This document shows, in pieces, positions 16,080-24,620 of a stretch of DNA of 64,000 nt; positions within the stretch are counted from its first letter, which is position 1; each line of letters starts with the position of its first letter. The stretch is from NCBI RefSeq assembly GCF_001613205.1, contig NZ_BDBX01000049.1:24152-88151 (forward strand), written 5' to 3'. Under the pieces are notes generated by a model that was not told the origin of the DNA, searched no databases, and saw nothing but the letters and a program-made list of their open reading frames with translations. The position numbers and the translations under genes were made by a program. This stretch comes from Nocardia sienata NBRC 100364 (GTDB lineage Bacteria > Actinomycetota > Actinomycetes > Mycobacteriales > Mycobacteriaceae).

Positions 16080-16994
16080 ATGTCTATTTTCCTCAACAAG
16101 GATTCGAAGGTCATCGTCCAGGGCATCACCGGCGGCGAGGGAACCAAGCACACCGCGCTGATGCTCAAGGCCGGTACCCAGGTCGTCGGCGGTGTGAACG
16201 CGCGTAAGGCGGGCACCACCGTCTCGCACACCGACAAAGACGGCAATGCCGTCGAACTGCCTGTGTTCGCCACCGTGGCCGAGGCCATGGAGAAGACCGG
16301 CGCGGACGTCTCCATCGCGTTCGTTCCGCCGAAGTTCTCCAAGGACGCCATCATCGAGGCCATCGACGCGGAGATCCCGCTGCTCGTGGTGATCACCGAG
16401 GGCATCCCGGTGCAGGACACCGCCTACGCGTGGGCCTACAACGTGGAGAAGGGCGCCAAAACCCGGATCATCGGCCCCAACTGCCCCGGCATCATCACCC
16501 CCGGCGAATCGCTGGTCGGTATCACCCCGGCCAACATCACCGGCAAGGGCCCGATCGGCCTGGTGTCCAAGTCCGGCACCCTGACCTACCAGATGATGTA
16601 CGAGCTGCGCGACTTCGGCTTCTCGACCTCCATCGGTATCGGCGGCGACCCGGTCATCGGCACCACCCACATCGACGCCATCGAGGCGTTCGAGAAGGAT
16701 CCGGAGACCAAGCTGATCGTCATGATCGGCGAGATCGGCGGCGACGCCGAGGAGCGGGCCGCGGCCTACATCCAGGCCAATGTCACCAAGCCGGTCGTCG
16801 GCTACGTGGCCGGTTTCACCGCCCCCGAGGGCAAGACCATGGGCCACGCGGGCGCCATCGTCTCCGGCTCCTCGGGTACCGCGCAGGCCAAGAAGGACGC
16901 GCTGGAGGCCGCGGGCGTGAAGGTCGGCAAGACGCCGTCCGAGACCGCCGCGCTGGCGCGCGAGATCCTGGAGAAGGCAGCGGTTTCCGCCTGA
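16080..16994 (+). CDS. sucD: Succinyl-CoA synthetase, alpha subunit
   Basis: The 304-residue alpha subunit carries the CoA-binding Rossmann domain (MSIFLNKDSKVIVQGITGGEG start) and the active-site histidine in GHAGAIVSGSSGTA, which is transiently phosphorylated. Other family blocks are IGPNCPGIITPGE, SKSGTLTYQ and GGDPVIGT. It acts as a heterodimer or tetramer with SucC and is co-transcribed with it. A strong hairpin follows the stop. Confidence 0.97.
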   Translation: MSIFLNKDSKVIVQGITGGEGTKHTALMLKAGTQVVGGVNARKAGTTVSHTDKDGNAVELPVFATVAEAMEKTGADVSIAFVPPKFSKDAIIEAIDAEIPLLVVITEGIPVQDTAYAWAYNVEKGAKTRIIGPNCPGIITPGESLVGITPANITGKGPIGLVSKSGTLTYQMMYELRDFGFSTSIGIGGDPVIGTTHIDAIEAFEKDPETKLIVMIGEIGGDAEERAAAYIQANVTKPVVGYVAGFTAPEGKTMGHAGAIVSGSSGTAQAKKDALEAAGVKVGKTPSETAALAREILEKAAVSA

Positions 16995-17017
16995 GCCAGT
17001 TCACGCTGTGAGACAAC

Positions 17018-17055
17018 AAGGGCCACCTGCACCGCTCGAGGTGTGGGTGGCCCTT
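17018..17055 (+). terminator. Terminator of sucCD
   Basis: AAGGGCCACC pairs with GGTGGCCCTT over an 18-bp spacer, beginning 24 bp after the sucD stop and followed by CGTTTGG. Confidence 0.8.
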
Positions 17056-17246
17056 CGTTTGGACGCCGTGTGCTGGGGAGCAGGATTCGGCCCACGCGCA
17101 CGCCAACCTGCACGGTTCGAGACCGAGGGGGCCCCGAACCCCGGCGCAGCCGGAGGCGGCGCCAATGACACAGCGCGCGTGCGTGCAGTAGCGTCAAAGA
17201 GAATTCAGCCGTCAAGTACGTATTACTCGACCTAGGAGATGACGAC

Positions 17247-18170
17247 ATGTCATACCCGACCGGGGGCTCCGGGTACAACGCACCCGTTCCGCCCTCCGTT
17301 CCGCCCAATCCAGGCCAGCAGGCGGCCGGTGGTGGGAGTGCCGCTGGGGCCGGCGGGAAAGGACTGCCGTTCTTCCTCACCATCGGTGTGGCCGCGGTGG
17401 GCGTGATCGCCTTCCTGCTCGGCTTCCTGTCGTATGTGGGCGCCGATACCGATATGGATCTGCCGTCCTCGGCCGATACCAGCCTGAACCTGTTCGAGTA
17501 CCAGGAAGCCACGATCGGCGGGCTGCTGCTGATCGCCGCGATCCTCGCGGGCCTGTCGCTGCTGCCCAAGCAGGACTGGGTCGGCGCGGCGGCCGCGGTG
17601 GCGGCCGGAACCTTCGTCACCATCCTGTTCCAGTTGTTCAGCCTGCCCGAGGGCGCGAAGGCCGAGATCGGGCTCTACCTGATCCTGGTCCTGGCGCTGG
17701 TGCAGACGGGCCTCGCGGTGGCGGTTGTGCTGTTCGACGCCGGAATTCTCACCCCGCCGGCCGCTCGTCCGGCGGCGCAGACCGGATTCCCCGGCGGACA
17801 GCAGGGTTACGGCCAGCAGCAGTACCAGGGCCAGCAGCAGGCATACGGCCAGCAGCCGGGCTACGGCCAGCAGTACAGCAGCGGTCAGCAGCAGCAGCCG
17901 GGTTACGGCCAGCAGCAGGCCTACGGCCAGCAGCCGGGTTACGCCCAGCAGCAACAGCAGCAGCAGGGTTACGGCCAGCAGCCGCAGCAGTCGCCGTATG
18001 CCGGTGGCCAGCAGCCCTCGCCGTACGGTCAGCAGCCGCCGCAGCAGCAGGCCTACGGCCAGCAGCCGCAGCAGCCGGGCCAGCAGGCCCAGCCGTTCGG
18101 TGGTGAACAGCCGTCCGATCCGGCCGCCGACGCCACCCGCGCGTTCCGGCAGTCCGACGACCAGAAGTGA
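17247..18170 (+). CDS. DUF5336 family membrane protein (34-kDa antigen homologue) with Gln-rich tail
   Basis: The 307-residue homologue of Rv0954, known in M. avium paratuberculosis as the 34-kDa antigenic protein. The N-terminus is Gly/Pro-rich (about 1-40). Four membrane helices follow at about 42-66, 88-107, 110-131 and 138-163. The tail from about 175 to 300 is made of irregular Gln/Gly/Tyr repeats (units like GYGQQ and AYGQQ), which is probably disordered. A GGAGATG ribosome region precedes ATG 17247. It lies next to perM, as in mycobacteria. The molecular function is not established; a role near the division/growth machinery is suggested by the neighbourhood only. Confidence 0.88.
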   Translation: MSYPTGGSGYNAPVPPSVPPNPGQQAAGGGSAAGAGGKGLPFFLTIGVAAVGVIAFLLGFLSYVGADTDMDLPSSADTSLNLFEYQEATIGGLLLIAAILAGLSLLPKQDWVGAAAAVAAGTFVTILFQLFSLPEGAKAEIGLYLILVLALVQTGLAVAVVLFDAGILTPPAARPAAQTGFPGGQQGYGQQQYQGQQQAYGQQPGYGQQYSSGQQQQPGYGQQQAYGQQPGYAQQQQQQQGYGQQPQQSPYAGGQQPSPYGQQPPQQQAYGQQPQQPGQQAQPFGGEQPSDPAADATRAFRQSDDQK

Positions 18171-18237
18171 GCACCGGCAGCACCCGGCGCGGCGCGCCTG
18201 AAGCGTCCGCGCCGGGGCGGCTGCCACTCTGAAATCC

Positions 18238-19815
18238 ATGAGTTCCCCGCGTACCTCGTCGAACCACCCGCTTCGGGGGCCACGCAGGAGTTCGACGCGT
18301 TCCGGCGACGAGCCGGGTTTTCTCTCGCTACCGCCCGATCGCGCGCGGGTACTTCTCTTCGTGGCCTTCCGGCCCGCCGCTTTCGCCCTGGCGGTCATCG
18401 TGGTCACCATGCTGGTGACCCTCTTCACCGCGGGCAGCGATCTCACCGGTCTCAGTGGCGCGGTGGCCGCGGGCTGGCTGGCCGTGCACCAGGTGCCGCT
18501 GCTGATCGGCAGCACGACGGTGGGCCTGCTGCCGGTACTGCCTACCGCGCTGCTGCTGTGGGCCGCGACCCGGGAAGCCGTCGCCGCCACCGATACCGAA
18601 CCCACCCGGGCGGAATTGGGCTGGCTGTGCGGCGCCGCTGTGGGGGGTCCGCTGCTGATCACCGCGGTATGCCTGGCGGTAACCGAGGATGCGTCGGGAT
18701 CCATTGCGCTGCAACGCCCCAACCCGCTGACCGCCTTCGGGTGGGTACTGCTCCTGCACCTGACCGCCGTGTTGTGCGGTATCGCGTTCCGGTGCCGGGA
18801 CCGCATCTTCGAGGGCCTGCCCTACGACGTGATCGCTGCCGCCTATGTGGCGGCCCGGGCCGTGTTGCGCCTGCTGGCCGCCGCGGCGGTGCTGCTGGTG
18901 CTGGCCCTGCTGGTGCACTGGTCGCGGGTCGGCGAGACCTACGGTTCCACGGAAGGGGTCGTGGACGTACTCGGGCTCACGCTGCTCTCACTGCTGTACC
19001 TGCCGAACGCCGTGGTGGCCGGGGTCGGGGTGCTGGTGGGTCCGGGAGTCGAGTTCGGTGATGCGTCGGTCGGGGTGTTCACCGTGGTCGGTGGACCGAT
19101 TCCGGCGGTCCCGGTACTCGCCGCGGTACCGACGGGCCCGGCAGTGCTCTGGTGGGCGTTGCTGCTGCTCGTACCGGCGGCCGTGGGCGTGTACGGGGGT
19201 GTGGAATCGGCTCGGGTGAGCTACGACCGTCCGGGCGCGCCCTGGGCACTGCTCGCCGCGGCCGGGCTCGGAAGCGCGACGCTCACCGCGCTGGCCGCGC
19301 TGTCCGGGGGAGAGCTGGGAAATTTCGGGCGCCTGGGCCTCGAGCTACCGGTGTTCGCGCTGGCGGTGTTCGCCTGGCTGGCGATTCCCGGCTACGCCGG
19401 CCTGCTGTTCGCGCGGACCTTCGTCGTCTCTTTCCCCACACCGCTGATGCGCCATCCCGACGCGCTCTTCGACCCCGACGATATCGACTTCGACGAGGAC
19501 TACTACCCCGAGGACCACGGGCGCGCCCGGCCCGCCGCGGATCGCGCGCTACCGGCCGGGCGGCTCCCGGAGCTGCCGGGCGATTCCGCCATCGATGCCG
19601 CCGGCCGCTACGCCGATCTGCTCGACCGGCCGCGCGCCGAGTCGCCGGGACCCGAGCAACCGCTGGAGGTCGAAGCCGAAGTGATCGAGGATCAGCCGCG
19701 CGGTGCTGCCGCGGGGACCGTCGCCGCCGCGGAGACGGCACCCGAGATCGTCGATGCGGAAGTGGTCGAACCGGACGCCCTCGACGGAGACGACGGCGAC
19801 CCGCGCCGAGCCTGA
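18238..19815 (+). CDS. perM: PerM-like polytopic membrane protein (DUF6350)
   Basis: The 525-residue homologue of Rv0955 (PerM), which in M. tuberculosis supports cell division by stabilising FtsB and is needed for persistence. A short basic N-terminus is followed by about ten hydrophobic segments up to residue 410, beginning with PAAFALAVIVVTMLVTLF, then a cytosolic tail that is acidic (DDIDFDEDYYPEDHG and repeated VEAEV/EIVDAEVVE units). It starts 67 bp after the DUF5336 gene and is in the same order as in mycobacteria, followed by purN-purH. The assignment rests on synteny and architecture. Confidence 0.88.
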   Translation: MSSPRTSSNHPLRGPRRSSTRSGDEPGFLSLPPDRARVLLFVAFRPAAFALAVIVVTMLVTLFTAGSDLTGLSGAVAAGWLAVHQVPLLIGSTTVGLLPVLPTALLLWAATREAVAATDTEPTRAELGWLCGAAVGGPLLITAVCLAVTEDASGSIALQRPNPLTAFGWVLLLHLTAVLCGIAFRCRDRIFEGLPYDVIAAAYVAARAVLRLLAAAAVLLVLALLVHWSRVGETYGSTEGVVDVLGLTLLSLLYLPNAVVAGVGVLVGPGVEFGDASVGVFTVVGGPIPAVPVLAAVPTGPAVLWWALLLLVPAAVGVYGGVESARVSYDRPGAPWALLAAAGLGSATLTALAALSGGELGNFGRLGLELPVFALAVFAWLAIPGYAGLLFARTFVVSFPTPLMRHPDALFDPDDIDFDEDYYPEDHGRARPAADRALPAGRLPELPGDSAIDAAGRYADLLDRPRAESPGPEQPLEVEAEVIEDQPRGAAAGTVAAAETAPEIVDAEVVEPDALDGDDGDPRRA

Positions 19816-19953
19816 CCGCGTCGGCCCGGTCCCGGCTCACTGCCGCCGAAGGCGGGCCCGGCCGCGTCCACTAGGCTCTATCCGTGCCGCGGGTTCGTCC
19901 CCGCCGGCGGGTGGACCCCGCCCGCCGTTCCTTCGAACTCCAGGAGTAGAGCC

Positions 19954-20601
19954 CTGACCGCCCCGGAACCCACCGACTCCACCCCGGCCGGCCTGGTCGT
20001 ACTCGCCTCGGGGACCGGTTCACTGCTGCGCGCGTTGCTCGACGCCGCGGCCGACCCCGGTTATCCGGCACGGATCCACGCGGTGGGCGTCGACCGGGAG
20101 TGCGCCGCCGTCGACCACGCGGCGGCGGCGGGCGTACCCACCTTCCGGGTCGCGGTCGGCGACCATCCCGATCGCGGTGCCTGGGATGCGGCGCTCACCG
20201 AGGCAGTGGCCGGATACTCGCCCGACCTGGTGATCTGTGCGGGCTTCATGAAGCTGCTGGGCCCGGTGTTCCTGGATCGTTTCGGCGGCCGGATCATCAA
20301 CACCCATCCGGCTCTGCTACCCGCTTTCCCCGGGGCGCACGGGGTGCGGGACGCGCTGGCCTACGGGGTCCGGGTCACCGGGACCACCGTGCACCTGGTG
20401 GACGCCGGAGTGGACACCGGTCCGATCCTGGCACAGGAGCCCGTCCGGGTCGATCCGGCCGACGACGAGGCCGAATTGCACGAGCGCATCAAAGTTGTGG
20501 AGCGACGGTTGCTGGTGGAGGTTGTCGCCGCCGTCGCGACCCGCGGAATTGTCTCCGATGGACGAAAGGCAGTTATCCCTGATGAGCGAGTTCTCCGGTG
20601 A
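19954..20601 (+). CDS. purN: Phosphoribosylglycinamide formyltransferase (10-formyl-THF), apparent CTG start
   Basis: Third step of de novo purine synthesis: transfers the formyl group from 10-formyl-tetrahydrofolate to GAR. The protein shows VVLASGTGSLLRALL at the N-terminus, the GFMKLLGP loop, the catalytic INTHPALLPAFPG (Asn and His) and VHLVDAGVDTGPI (Asp). The conserved N-terminal strand lies upstream of the first TTG (20035). Between it and the preceding sequence the only plausible start is CTG at 19954, 7 bp after a perfect AGGAG. This gives 215 residues, the same length as Rv0956. No in-frame ATG, GTG or TTG precedes the strand within reach. It overlaps purH by 4 bp (GTGA). Confidence 0.92.
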   Translation: MTAPEPTDSTPAGLVVLASGTGSLLRALLDAAADPGYPARIHAVGVDRECAAVDHAAAAGVPTFRVAVGDHPDRGAWDAALTEAVAGYSPDLVICAGFMKLLGPVFLDRFGGRIINTHPALLPAFPGAHGVRDALAYGVRVTGTTVHLVDAGVDTGPILAQEPVRVDPADDEAELHERIKVVERRLLVEVVAAVATRGIVSDGRKAVIPDERVLR

Positions 20602-22160
20602 GTGAACGCACGCCGATCCGCCGGGCGCTGGTGAGCGTCTACGACAAGACCGGGCTCGTGGAGCTGGCGACCGCGCTGCACGCGGCGGGGGTGGAGCTGG
20701 TGTCCACCGGGTCGACCGCGGCGCGGATCGCGGACGCCGGTGTCCCGGTGACCAAGGTCGAGGATCTGACCGGGTTTCCGGAAACCCTGGACGGCCGGGT
20801 CAAAACCCTGCATCCGCGGGTACACGCGGGCATTCTGGCCGATACCCGCAAAGCCGAACACCTCGACCAGCTCACCGAACTGGGTATCGAGGCCTTCCAG
20901 CTGGTGGTGGTGAACCTCTACCCGTTCAGCGAAACCGTCGCGAGCGGGGCGAGCCCGGACGACTGCGTCGAACAGATCGATATCGGCGGACCGTCGATGG
21001 TGCGCGCCGCGGCCAAGAACCATCCGTCGGTCGCCGTAGTGGTGAACACCGGCGATTACGACGAGGTCCGCAAGGCCGTCGCCGACGGAGGGTTCACGCT
21101 CTCGGAACGAATCGCGTTGGCCGCCAAGGCATTCCAGCACACCGCGAGTTACGACGTCGCGGTGGCCAACTGGATGGCGTCGACGCTGGTCGAGAAGTCC
21201 GCCGAGGAGGCGGAGTTCCCCTCCTGGATCGGCGCGGTCTGGGACCGTTCGGCGGTGCTGCGCTACGGCGAGAATCCGCATCAGCGGGCGGCGCTGTACA
21301 CCGACGGCGACGGCGGACCCGGACTGGCGCGGGCGCGGCAGTTGCACGGCAAGGAGATGTCGTACAACAACTACACCGACGCCGATGCCGCCCGCCGGGC
21401 CGCCTACGACCACGAGGCGCCCGCGGTGGCGATCATCAAACACGCCAACCCCTGCGGTATCGCGACGGGTGCGGATATCGCCGAGGCGCACCGCAAAGCG
21501 CATGCCTGCGATCCGGTGAGCGCCTACGGCGGCGTCATCGCGACCAACCGCGAGGTCTCGGTGGCGATGGCCCAGCAGGTGGCCGAAATCTTCACCGAGG
21601 TGATCGTGGCGCCTTCCTACGCCGACGGTGCCGTCGAGGTGTTGCAGCGTAAGAAGAACATCCGCATCCTGATCGCCGAAGCGCCGGCACCCGCGGGCGC
21701 GGAGCACCGGCCGGTGAGTGGCGGACTGCTGGTCCAGGAGCGCGATGTGATCGACGCCGACGGCGATGATCCGGCGAATTGGACCCTCGCGGCCGGTGAA
21801 GCCGCGGACGCGGCGACGCTCGCCGATCTCGAATTCGCCTGGCGCGCCTGCCGGGCCGTGAAATCCAACGCCATCCTGCTGGCCCACGACGGTGCGTCGG
21901 TGGGTGTCGGCATGGGTCAGGTCAACCGGGTCGATTCGGTACGGCTCGCCGTTCAGCGAGCCGGTGACCGGGCCGCCGGGTCGGTGGCGGCCTCGGACGC
22001 GTTCTTCCCGTTCCCCGACGGGCCGCAACTGTTGCTGGAAGCCGGTATCCGGGCGATCGTCCAGCCGGGCGGTTCGGTGCGCGACCAGGACACCATCGAC
22101 GCGGCGCGGGCGGCCGGGGTGACCATGTACTTCACCGGGTCCCGCCACTTCGCCCACTGA
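20598..22160 (+). CDS. purH: Bifunctional AICAR transformylase / IMP cyclohydrolase
   Basis: Carries out the last two steps of IMP synthesis. The 520-residue protein has the N-terminal MGS-like IMP cyclohydrolase domain (RALVSVYDKTGL, STGSTA, KTLHPRVHAGIL) and the C-terminal transformylase domain (RYGENPHQRAA, SYNNYTDADAA, KHANPCGIA with the catalytic Lys-His, GQVNRVDS and the end FTGSRHFAH). The start is GTG 20598, overlapping purN by 4 bp, so translation is coupled. A long perfect hairpin ends the operon. Confidence 0.97.
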   Translation: MSERTPIRRALVSVYDKTGLVELATALHAAGVELVSTGSTAARIADAGVPVTKVEDLTGFPETLDGRVKTLHPRVHAGILADTRKAEHLDQLTELGIEAFQLVVVNLYPFSETVASGASPDDCVEQIDIGGPSMVRAAAKNHPSVAVVVNTGDYDEVRKAVADGGFTLSERIALAAKAFQHTASYDVAVANWMASTLVEKSAEEAEFPSWIGAVWDRSAVLRYGENPHQRAALYTDGDGGPGLARARQLHGKEMSYNNYTDADAARRAAYDHEAPAVAIIKHANPCGIATGADIAEAHRKAHACDPVSAYGGVIATNREVSVAMAQQVAEIFTEVIVAPSYADGAVEVLQRKKNIRILIAEAPAPAGAEHRPVSGGLLVQERDVIDADGDDPANWTLAAGEAADAATLADLEFAWRACRAVKSNAILLAHDGASVGVGMGQVNRVDSVRLAVQRAGDRAAGSVAASDAFFPFPDGPQLLLEAGIRAIVQPGGSVRDQDTIDAARAAGVTMYFTGSRHFAH

Positions 22161-22181
22161 TATCGGCCGGCGCGGCAAACG

Positions 22182-22223
22182 CCCGTGGCCCCTCGATCCA
22201 GAGCGATCGAAGGGCCACGGGCT
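22182..22223. terminator. Strong bidirectional terminator after purH
   Basis: GCCCGTGGCCCCTCGATC faces GATCGAAGGGCCACGGGC, an 18-bp stem with one mismatch and a 6-nt loop. It separates purNH from the convergent small secreted-protein genes. Confidence 0.85.
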
Positions 22224-22245
22224 GCCACGCCGGGTCGATTGCCTG

Positions 22246-22494
22246 TCAATCGAGCGTGGGCGGGATGCACAGGGGAATCGGCATGCACGGGTCGGCTGTG
22301 CCCGACAGCGTGAAGAACAGCGCGGCAAGCGCATCGGCCGATCCGAGACCGGCGCCCGGTGACCGCACGGAGACGGGTGGGGTCCCGCTGTCGAACGGTT
22401 CGAGGGGGACGCCGCTCCCGGCTGTGGCGATACCTGCCGCCGAGCCGAGGATTATCGCTATCGCTGCCGAACCGGTGACGAGTGCACGCCGCAT
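22246..22494 (-). CDS. Small secreted protein 1 of a three-gene family
   Basis: An 82-residue product beginning MRRALVTGSAAIAIILG with a typical Sec signal peptide ending near IATAG. The mature part begins with SGVPLEPFDSG and ends CMPIPLCIPPTLD with two cysteines. I chose ATG 22494 over an upstream in-frame start because a GAAGGAT ribosome site and the signal peptide begin there. Two related small secreted proteins follow upstream on the same strand, all sharing a G-(L/V)-PLE motif just after the signal peptide. No known family was recognised. Confidence 0.7.
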   Translation of the reverse strand: MRRALVTGSAAIAIILGSAAGIATAGSGVPLEPFDSGTPPVSVRSPGAGLGSADALAALFFTLSGTADPCMPIPLCIPPTLD

Positions 22495-22636
22495 ATCCGT
22501 AGATCCTTCATCCGCCGGCCGCCGTGGCGACCGGAACAACTCTTGCCGGCACCGTAGAAGGCCTACGAGCGCCGGGGTGGCCCGCAATTGTGTTGGCCCG
22601 GCCGGGTCTTCGGTCCGGCCCGGTCAGAGAGCGTAT

Positions 22637-22879
22637 TCAGCAATTCGTGGTGCCCGGGACGCAAGCCGACAGGGTTGCGAGCTCGGTGAGCAGGCCTGCC
22701 GAACCGGTGGCCACTGCGGCGACTTCCTCGTGTGCCGTCCCCGGGACGGATACCGCAGCAGGGGCGGCGGGTTCGAGTGGCAGGCCGGTCCCGGCGACGG
22801 CCGTTGCGGTGCCGGCCGATACATTGACGATCGCGGCAGCCGCAATGGCGATTGCGCCCGAGAGCAGTGCACTCTGCAT
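22637..22879 (-). CDS. Small secreted protein 2 of a three-gene family
   Basis: An 80-residue product beginning MQSALLSGAIAIAAAAIV with a signal peptide, then GTGLPLEPAAPAAVS and a C-terminal CVPGTTNC with two cysteines that could form a disulphide. The longer frame upstream has no signal peptide at its start, so ATG 22879 is preferred. It shares the GLPLEP motif and the overall layout with its two neighbours. The function is unknown. Confidence 0.7.
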   Translation of the reverse strand: MQSALLSGAIAIAAAAIVNVSAGTATAVAGTGLPLEPAAPAAVSVPGTAHEEVAAVATGSAGLLTELATLSACVPGTTNC

Positions 22880-22997
22880 ATCCACTATTCCTTTTTCGGT
22901 CGATCGTTGTCGTGAGCGCGTCGGCGGAGCCGGATATGAGGTACAACCACGGTTGTGCCCTTCCGATCCGGAGACCGCTACGTGTCTCTCCAGGAGA

Positions 22998-23279
22998 TCA
23001 CAACGGGGGGACGGACGGGTTTCCGCCGAGGATGGCTGCGAGGCCGGTGATGAGAGTGCCGAGCACCTCGGCCGAACCACTTGAGATCGGGCCGCTCAGC
23101 GACGAGCCACTGGGTCCGTGACCGACGCCGGACCCGGTGGAATCACCCTGTACTGTGCGCGGTGCGGTCGGCGCGGTGGCTTCGAGCGGTAGCCCGGCCG
23201 CGGCCGCGGTGCCGGCACCGGTCATCGAGCCGGCCGCGATTGCCAGTGCGGCGATGCTGCCGACGAGAGTTTTCTGCAA
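22998..23279 (-). CDS. Small secreted protein 3 of a three-gene family
   Basis: A 93-residue product, MQKTLVGSIAALAIAAGS start, signal peptide ending near GTAAA, then AAGLPLEATAPTAP. The rest is Gly/Ser-rich, ends in NPSVPPL and has no cysteine, unlike proteins 1 and 2. Start ATG 23279 has an AAGGGAA ribosome site. The genes are separated by 140 and 118 bp, so each may have its own promoter. Confidence 0.72.
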   Translation of the reverse strand: MQKTLVGSIAALAIAAGSMTGAGTAAAAGLPLEATAPTAPRTVQGDSTGSGVGHGPSGSSLSGPISSGSAEVLGTLITGLAAILGGNPSVPPL

Positions 23280-23448
23280 GTCCGTGTTCCCTTCTGCGAT
23301 CTGGGCACGGTCGGTGGCCGTACGAGGAGCACGTTATGGCAGGTTCCGGCCGCAGGTAAGCCGCGAGTTCCTCCGCCCAAGTTTTCGGGGGCACGGGATG
23401 GGTTGCGCTGCAGGCATTACGCGTGGTGACGGATACGTGGACCCCGCG

Positions 23449-23913
23449 TCAAGCGGCGCTGAGCACTTGCCGGTCGCCCAGCGGCGCGCGCAGCCGGATC
23501 TCCAGGGTGCCGAAAACCGCCGTCATCACGCACATCTTGTCGACGGCGTCGGCGCGGGTGCCGCTGCGGAGTTCCACGGTGACCGCGCTGTCGTCCTCGG
23601 TGGCGGTGGCGTCCACGCCGAAGCATTCGGGCACGCCGGTCTCGAAGTGGATGGCGATCCGGTCATCGGCCACCTTCGTCCACGAGGTGAAGGGGACGGG
23701 ATGGGCACCGACGATCGACGGATCCGCGGTGAAGGGGTGGCCGGGGTCGGCCCCGGGGTCTTCGGTGGGAGTCGCGGGCGTTTTCGCCGGGGCGGGTACG
23801 GAGGTCGGGGTGGGCCCGGGGTCCGGGTCGGCGGTGCCGTTGCTACCGCAGGCCGAGACCGCGAGGGTGACGCCGAGAACCAGAATTGCCGTACATCCCC
23901 GCAGTGTGACCAT
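23449..23913 (-). CDS. Putative lipoprotein of unknown function
   Basis: A 154-residue exported protein. The signal peptide MVTLRGCTAILVLGVTL ends in a lipobox, VSAC, so the mature protein should be lipid-anchored at the Cys. A Pro/Thr-rich linker (about 30-60) is followed by a compact domain with HPVPFTSWTKVADDRIAIHF, a Cys in VPECFGV and a second in DKMCVMT, which may pair. This domain is common in Nocardia and relatives but its function is unknown to me. ATG 23913 was chosen because the signal peptide begins there. Confidence 0.75.
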   Translation of the reverse strand: MVTLRGCTAILVLGVTLAVSACGSNGTADPDPGPTPTSVPAPAKTPATPTEDPGADPGHPFTADPSIVGAHPVPFTSWTKVADDRIAIHFETGVPECFGVDATATEDDSAVTVELRSGTRADAVDKMCVMTAVFGTLEIRLRAPLGDRQVLSAA

Positions 23914-23970
23914 GCGGACCACTGTAATGGGCGCCTGCTCCTCGCCGACCGTGCGTGGAGCCGGCAGCCG

Positions 23971-24005
23971 GACGCCCGGCACCGCGTCGTGCGGTGCCGG
24001 GCGTC
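23971..24005 (-). terminator. Terminator of the rpmB-rpmG-rpsN-rpsR operon
   Basis: A perfect 15-bp stem, GACGCCCGGCACCGC with GCGGTGCCGGGCGTC, and a 5-nt loop, 22 bp after the rpsR stop. Confidence 0.85.
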
Positions 24006-24027
24006 CGGGCGAGAATCCGGCGTCGCG

Positions 24028-24282
24028 TCAGCGGCTGGTGAAGGGGAGCAAAGCCATTTCGCGCGCGTTCTTCACCGCGACCGCGACCTGGCGCTGCTGC
24101 TGCGGGGTCAGGCCGGTGACCCGGCGGCTGCGGATCTTGCCGCGGTCGGAGATGAAGGTGCGCAGCAGATTCACGTCCTTGTAGTCGACCGTCTCGATAC
24201 CCGCGGCGATCAGCGGGTTCTTCTTGGGCCGGCGAGCCTGTTCGGCGCGGACCTTCTTCGACGGGCCTCGTTTGACTGCCAT
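24028..24282 (-). CDS. rpsR2: 30S ribosomal protein S18, zinc-independent-operon paralogue
   Basis: An 84-residue bS18 with the conserved DYKDVNLLRTFISDRGKI, RRVTGL and QQRQVAVAVKNAREMALLPF blocks. It has no CxxC-type cysteines. In mycobacteria this paralogue (RpsR2) belongs to the zinc-starvation (C-minus) ribosomal operon controlled by Zur. Here it is the last gene of rpmB-rpmG-rpsN-rpsR and is followed by a perfect terminator. S6:S18 pairing on the 30S platform is expected. Confidence 0.95.
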   Translation of the reverse strand: MAVKRGPSKKVRAEQARRPKKNPLIAAGIETVDYKDVNLLRTFISDRGKIRSRRVTGLTPQQQRQVAVAVKNAREMALLPFTSR

Positions 24283-24314
24283 ATGACCGGTTCCTAACTC
24301 ACGAGATCGGTGGG

Positions 24315-24620
24315 TTACCAGCTCGATTTGTGCACACCGGGCAACTCTCCTCGATGCGCCATCTCGCGCACACGCACACGCGAAAGGCCGAACTTCCGGA
24401 GATAACCGCGCGGTCGCCCGTCGGCGGTGTCCCGATTGCGCAATCGTACCGGACTGGCGTCACGGGGCAGTCGCCGCAGGGCCGCCTGGGCGGCCAAACG
24501 TTCGTCTTCCGGCGTGGAGGGTTTACGGATCAGTTCTTTGAGCTCGGCGCGCCGCTCGGCGTAGCGGGCCACAACGGCGCGTCGCTGCTGGTTACGGGCG
24601 ATCTTGGACTTCTTGGCCAT
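24315..24620 (-). CDS. rpsN2: 30S ribosomal protein S14, zinc-independent paralogue
   Basis: A 101-residue long-form uS14: MAKKSKIARNQQRR start and the conserved C-terminal RPRGYLRKFGLSRVRVREMAHRGELPG. The zinc-binding CxxC pairs of the short (61-residue) form are absent, which makes this the version used when zinc is scarce. Its ATG overlaps the rpmG stop by one base (TGATG), so translation is coupled. Confidence 0.95.
   Translation of the reverse strand: MAKKSKIARNQQRRAVVARYAERRAELKELIRKPSTPEDERLAAQAALRRLPRDASPVRLRNRDTADGRPRGYLRKFGLSRVRVREMAHRGELPGVHKSSW

Noticed and set aside
17770..18130. CRISPR-like or tandem DNA repeats
   Set aside because: The repetition comes from codons of Gln/Gly/Tyr units of irregular length inside a coding frame; no spacers or cas genes are present.
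20361..22334. 657-codon minus-strand frame opposite purN/purH
   Set aside because: purH is unmistakable on the plus strand; the antisense frame is a composition artefact.
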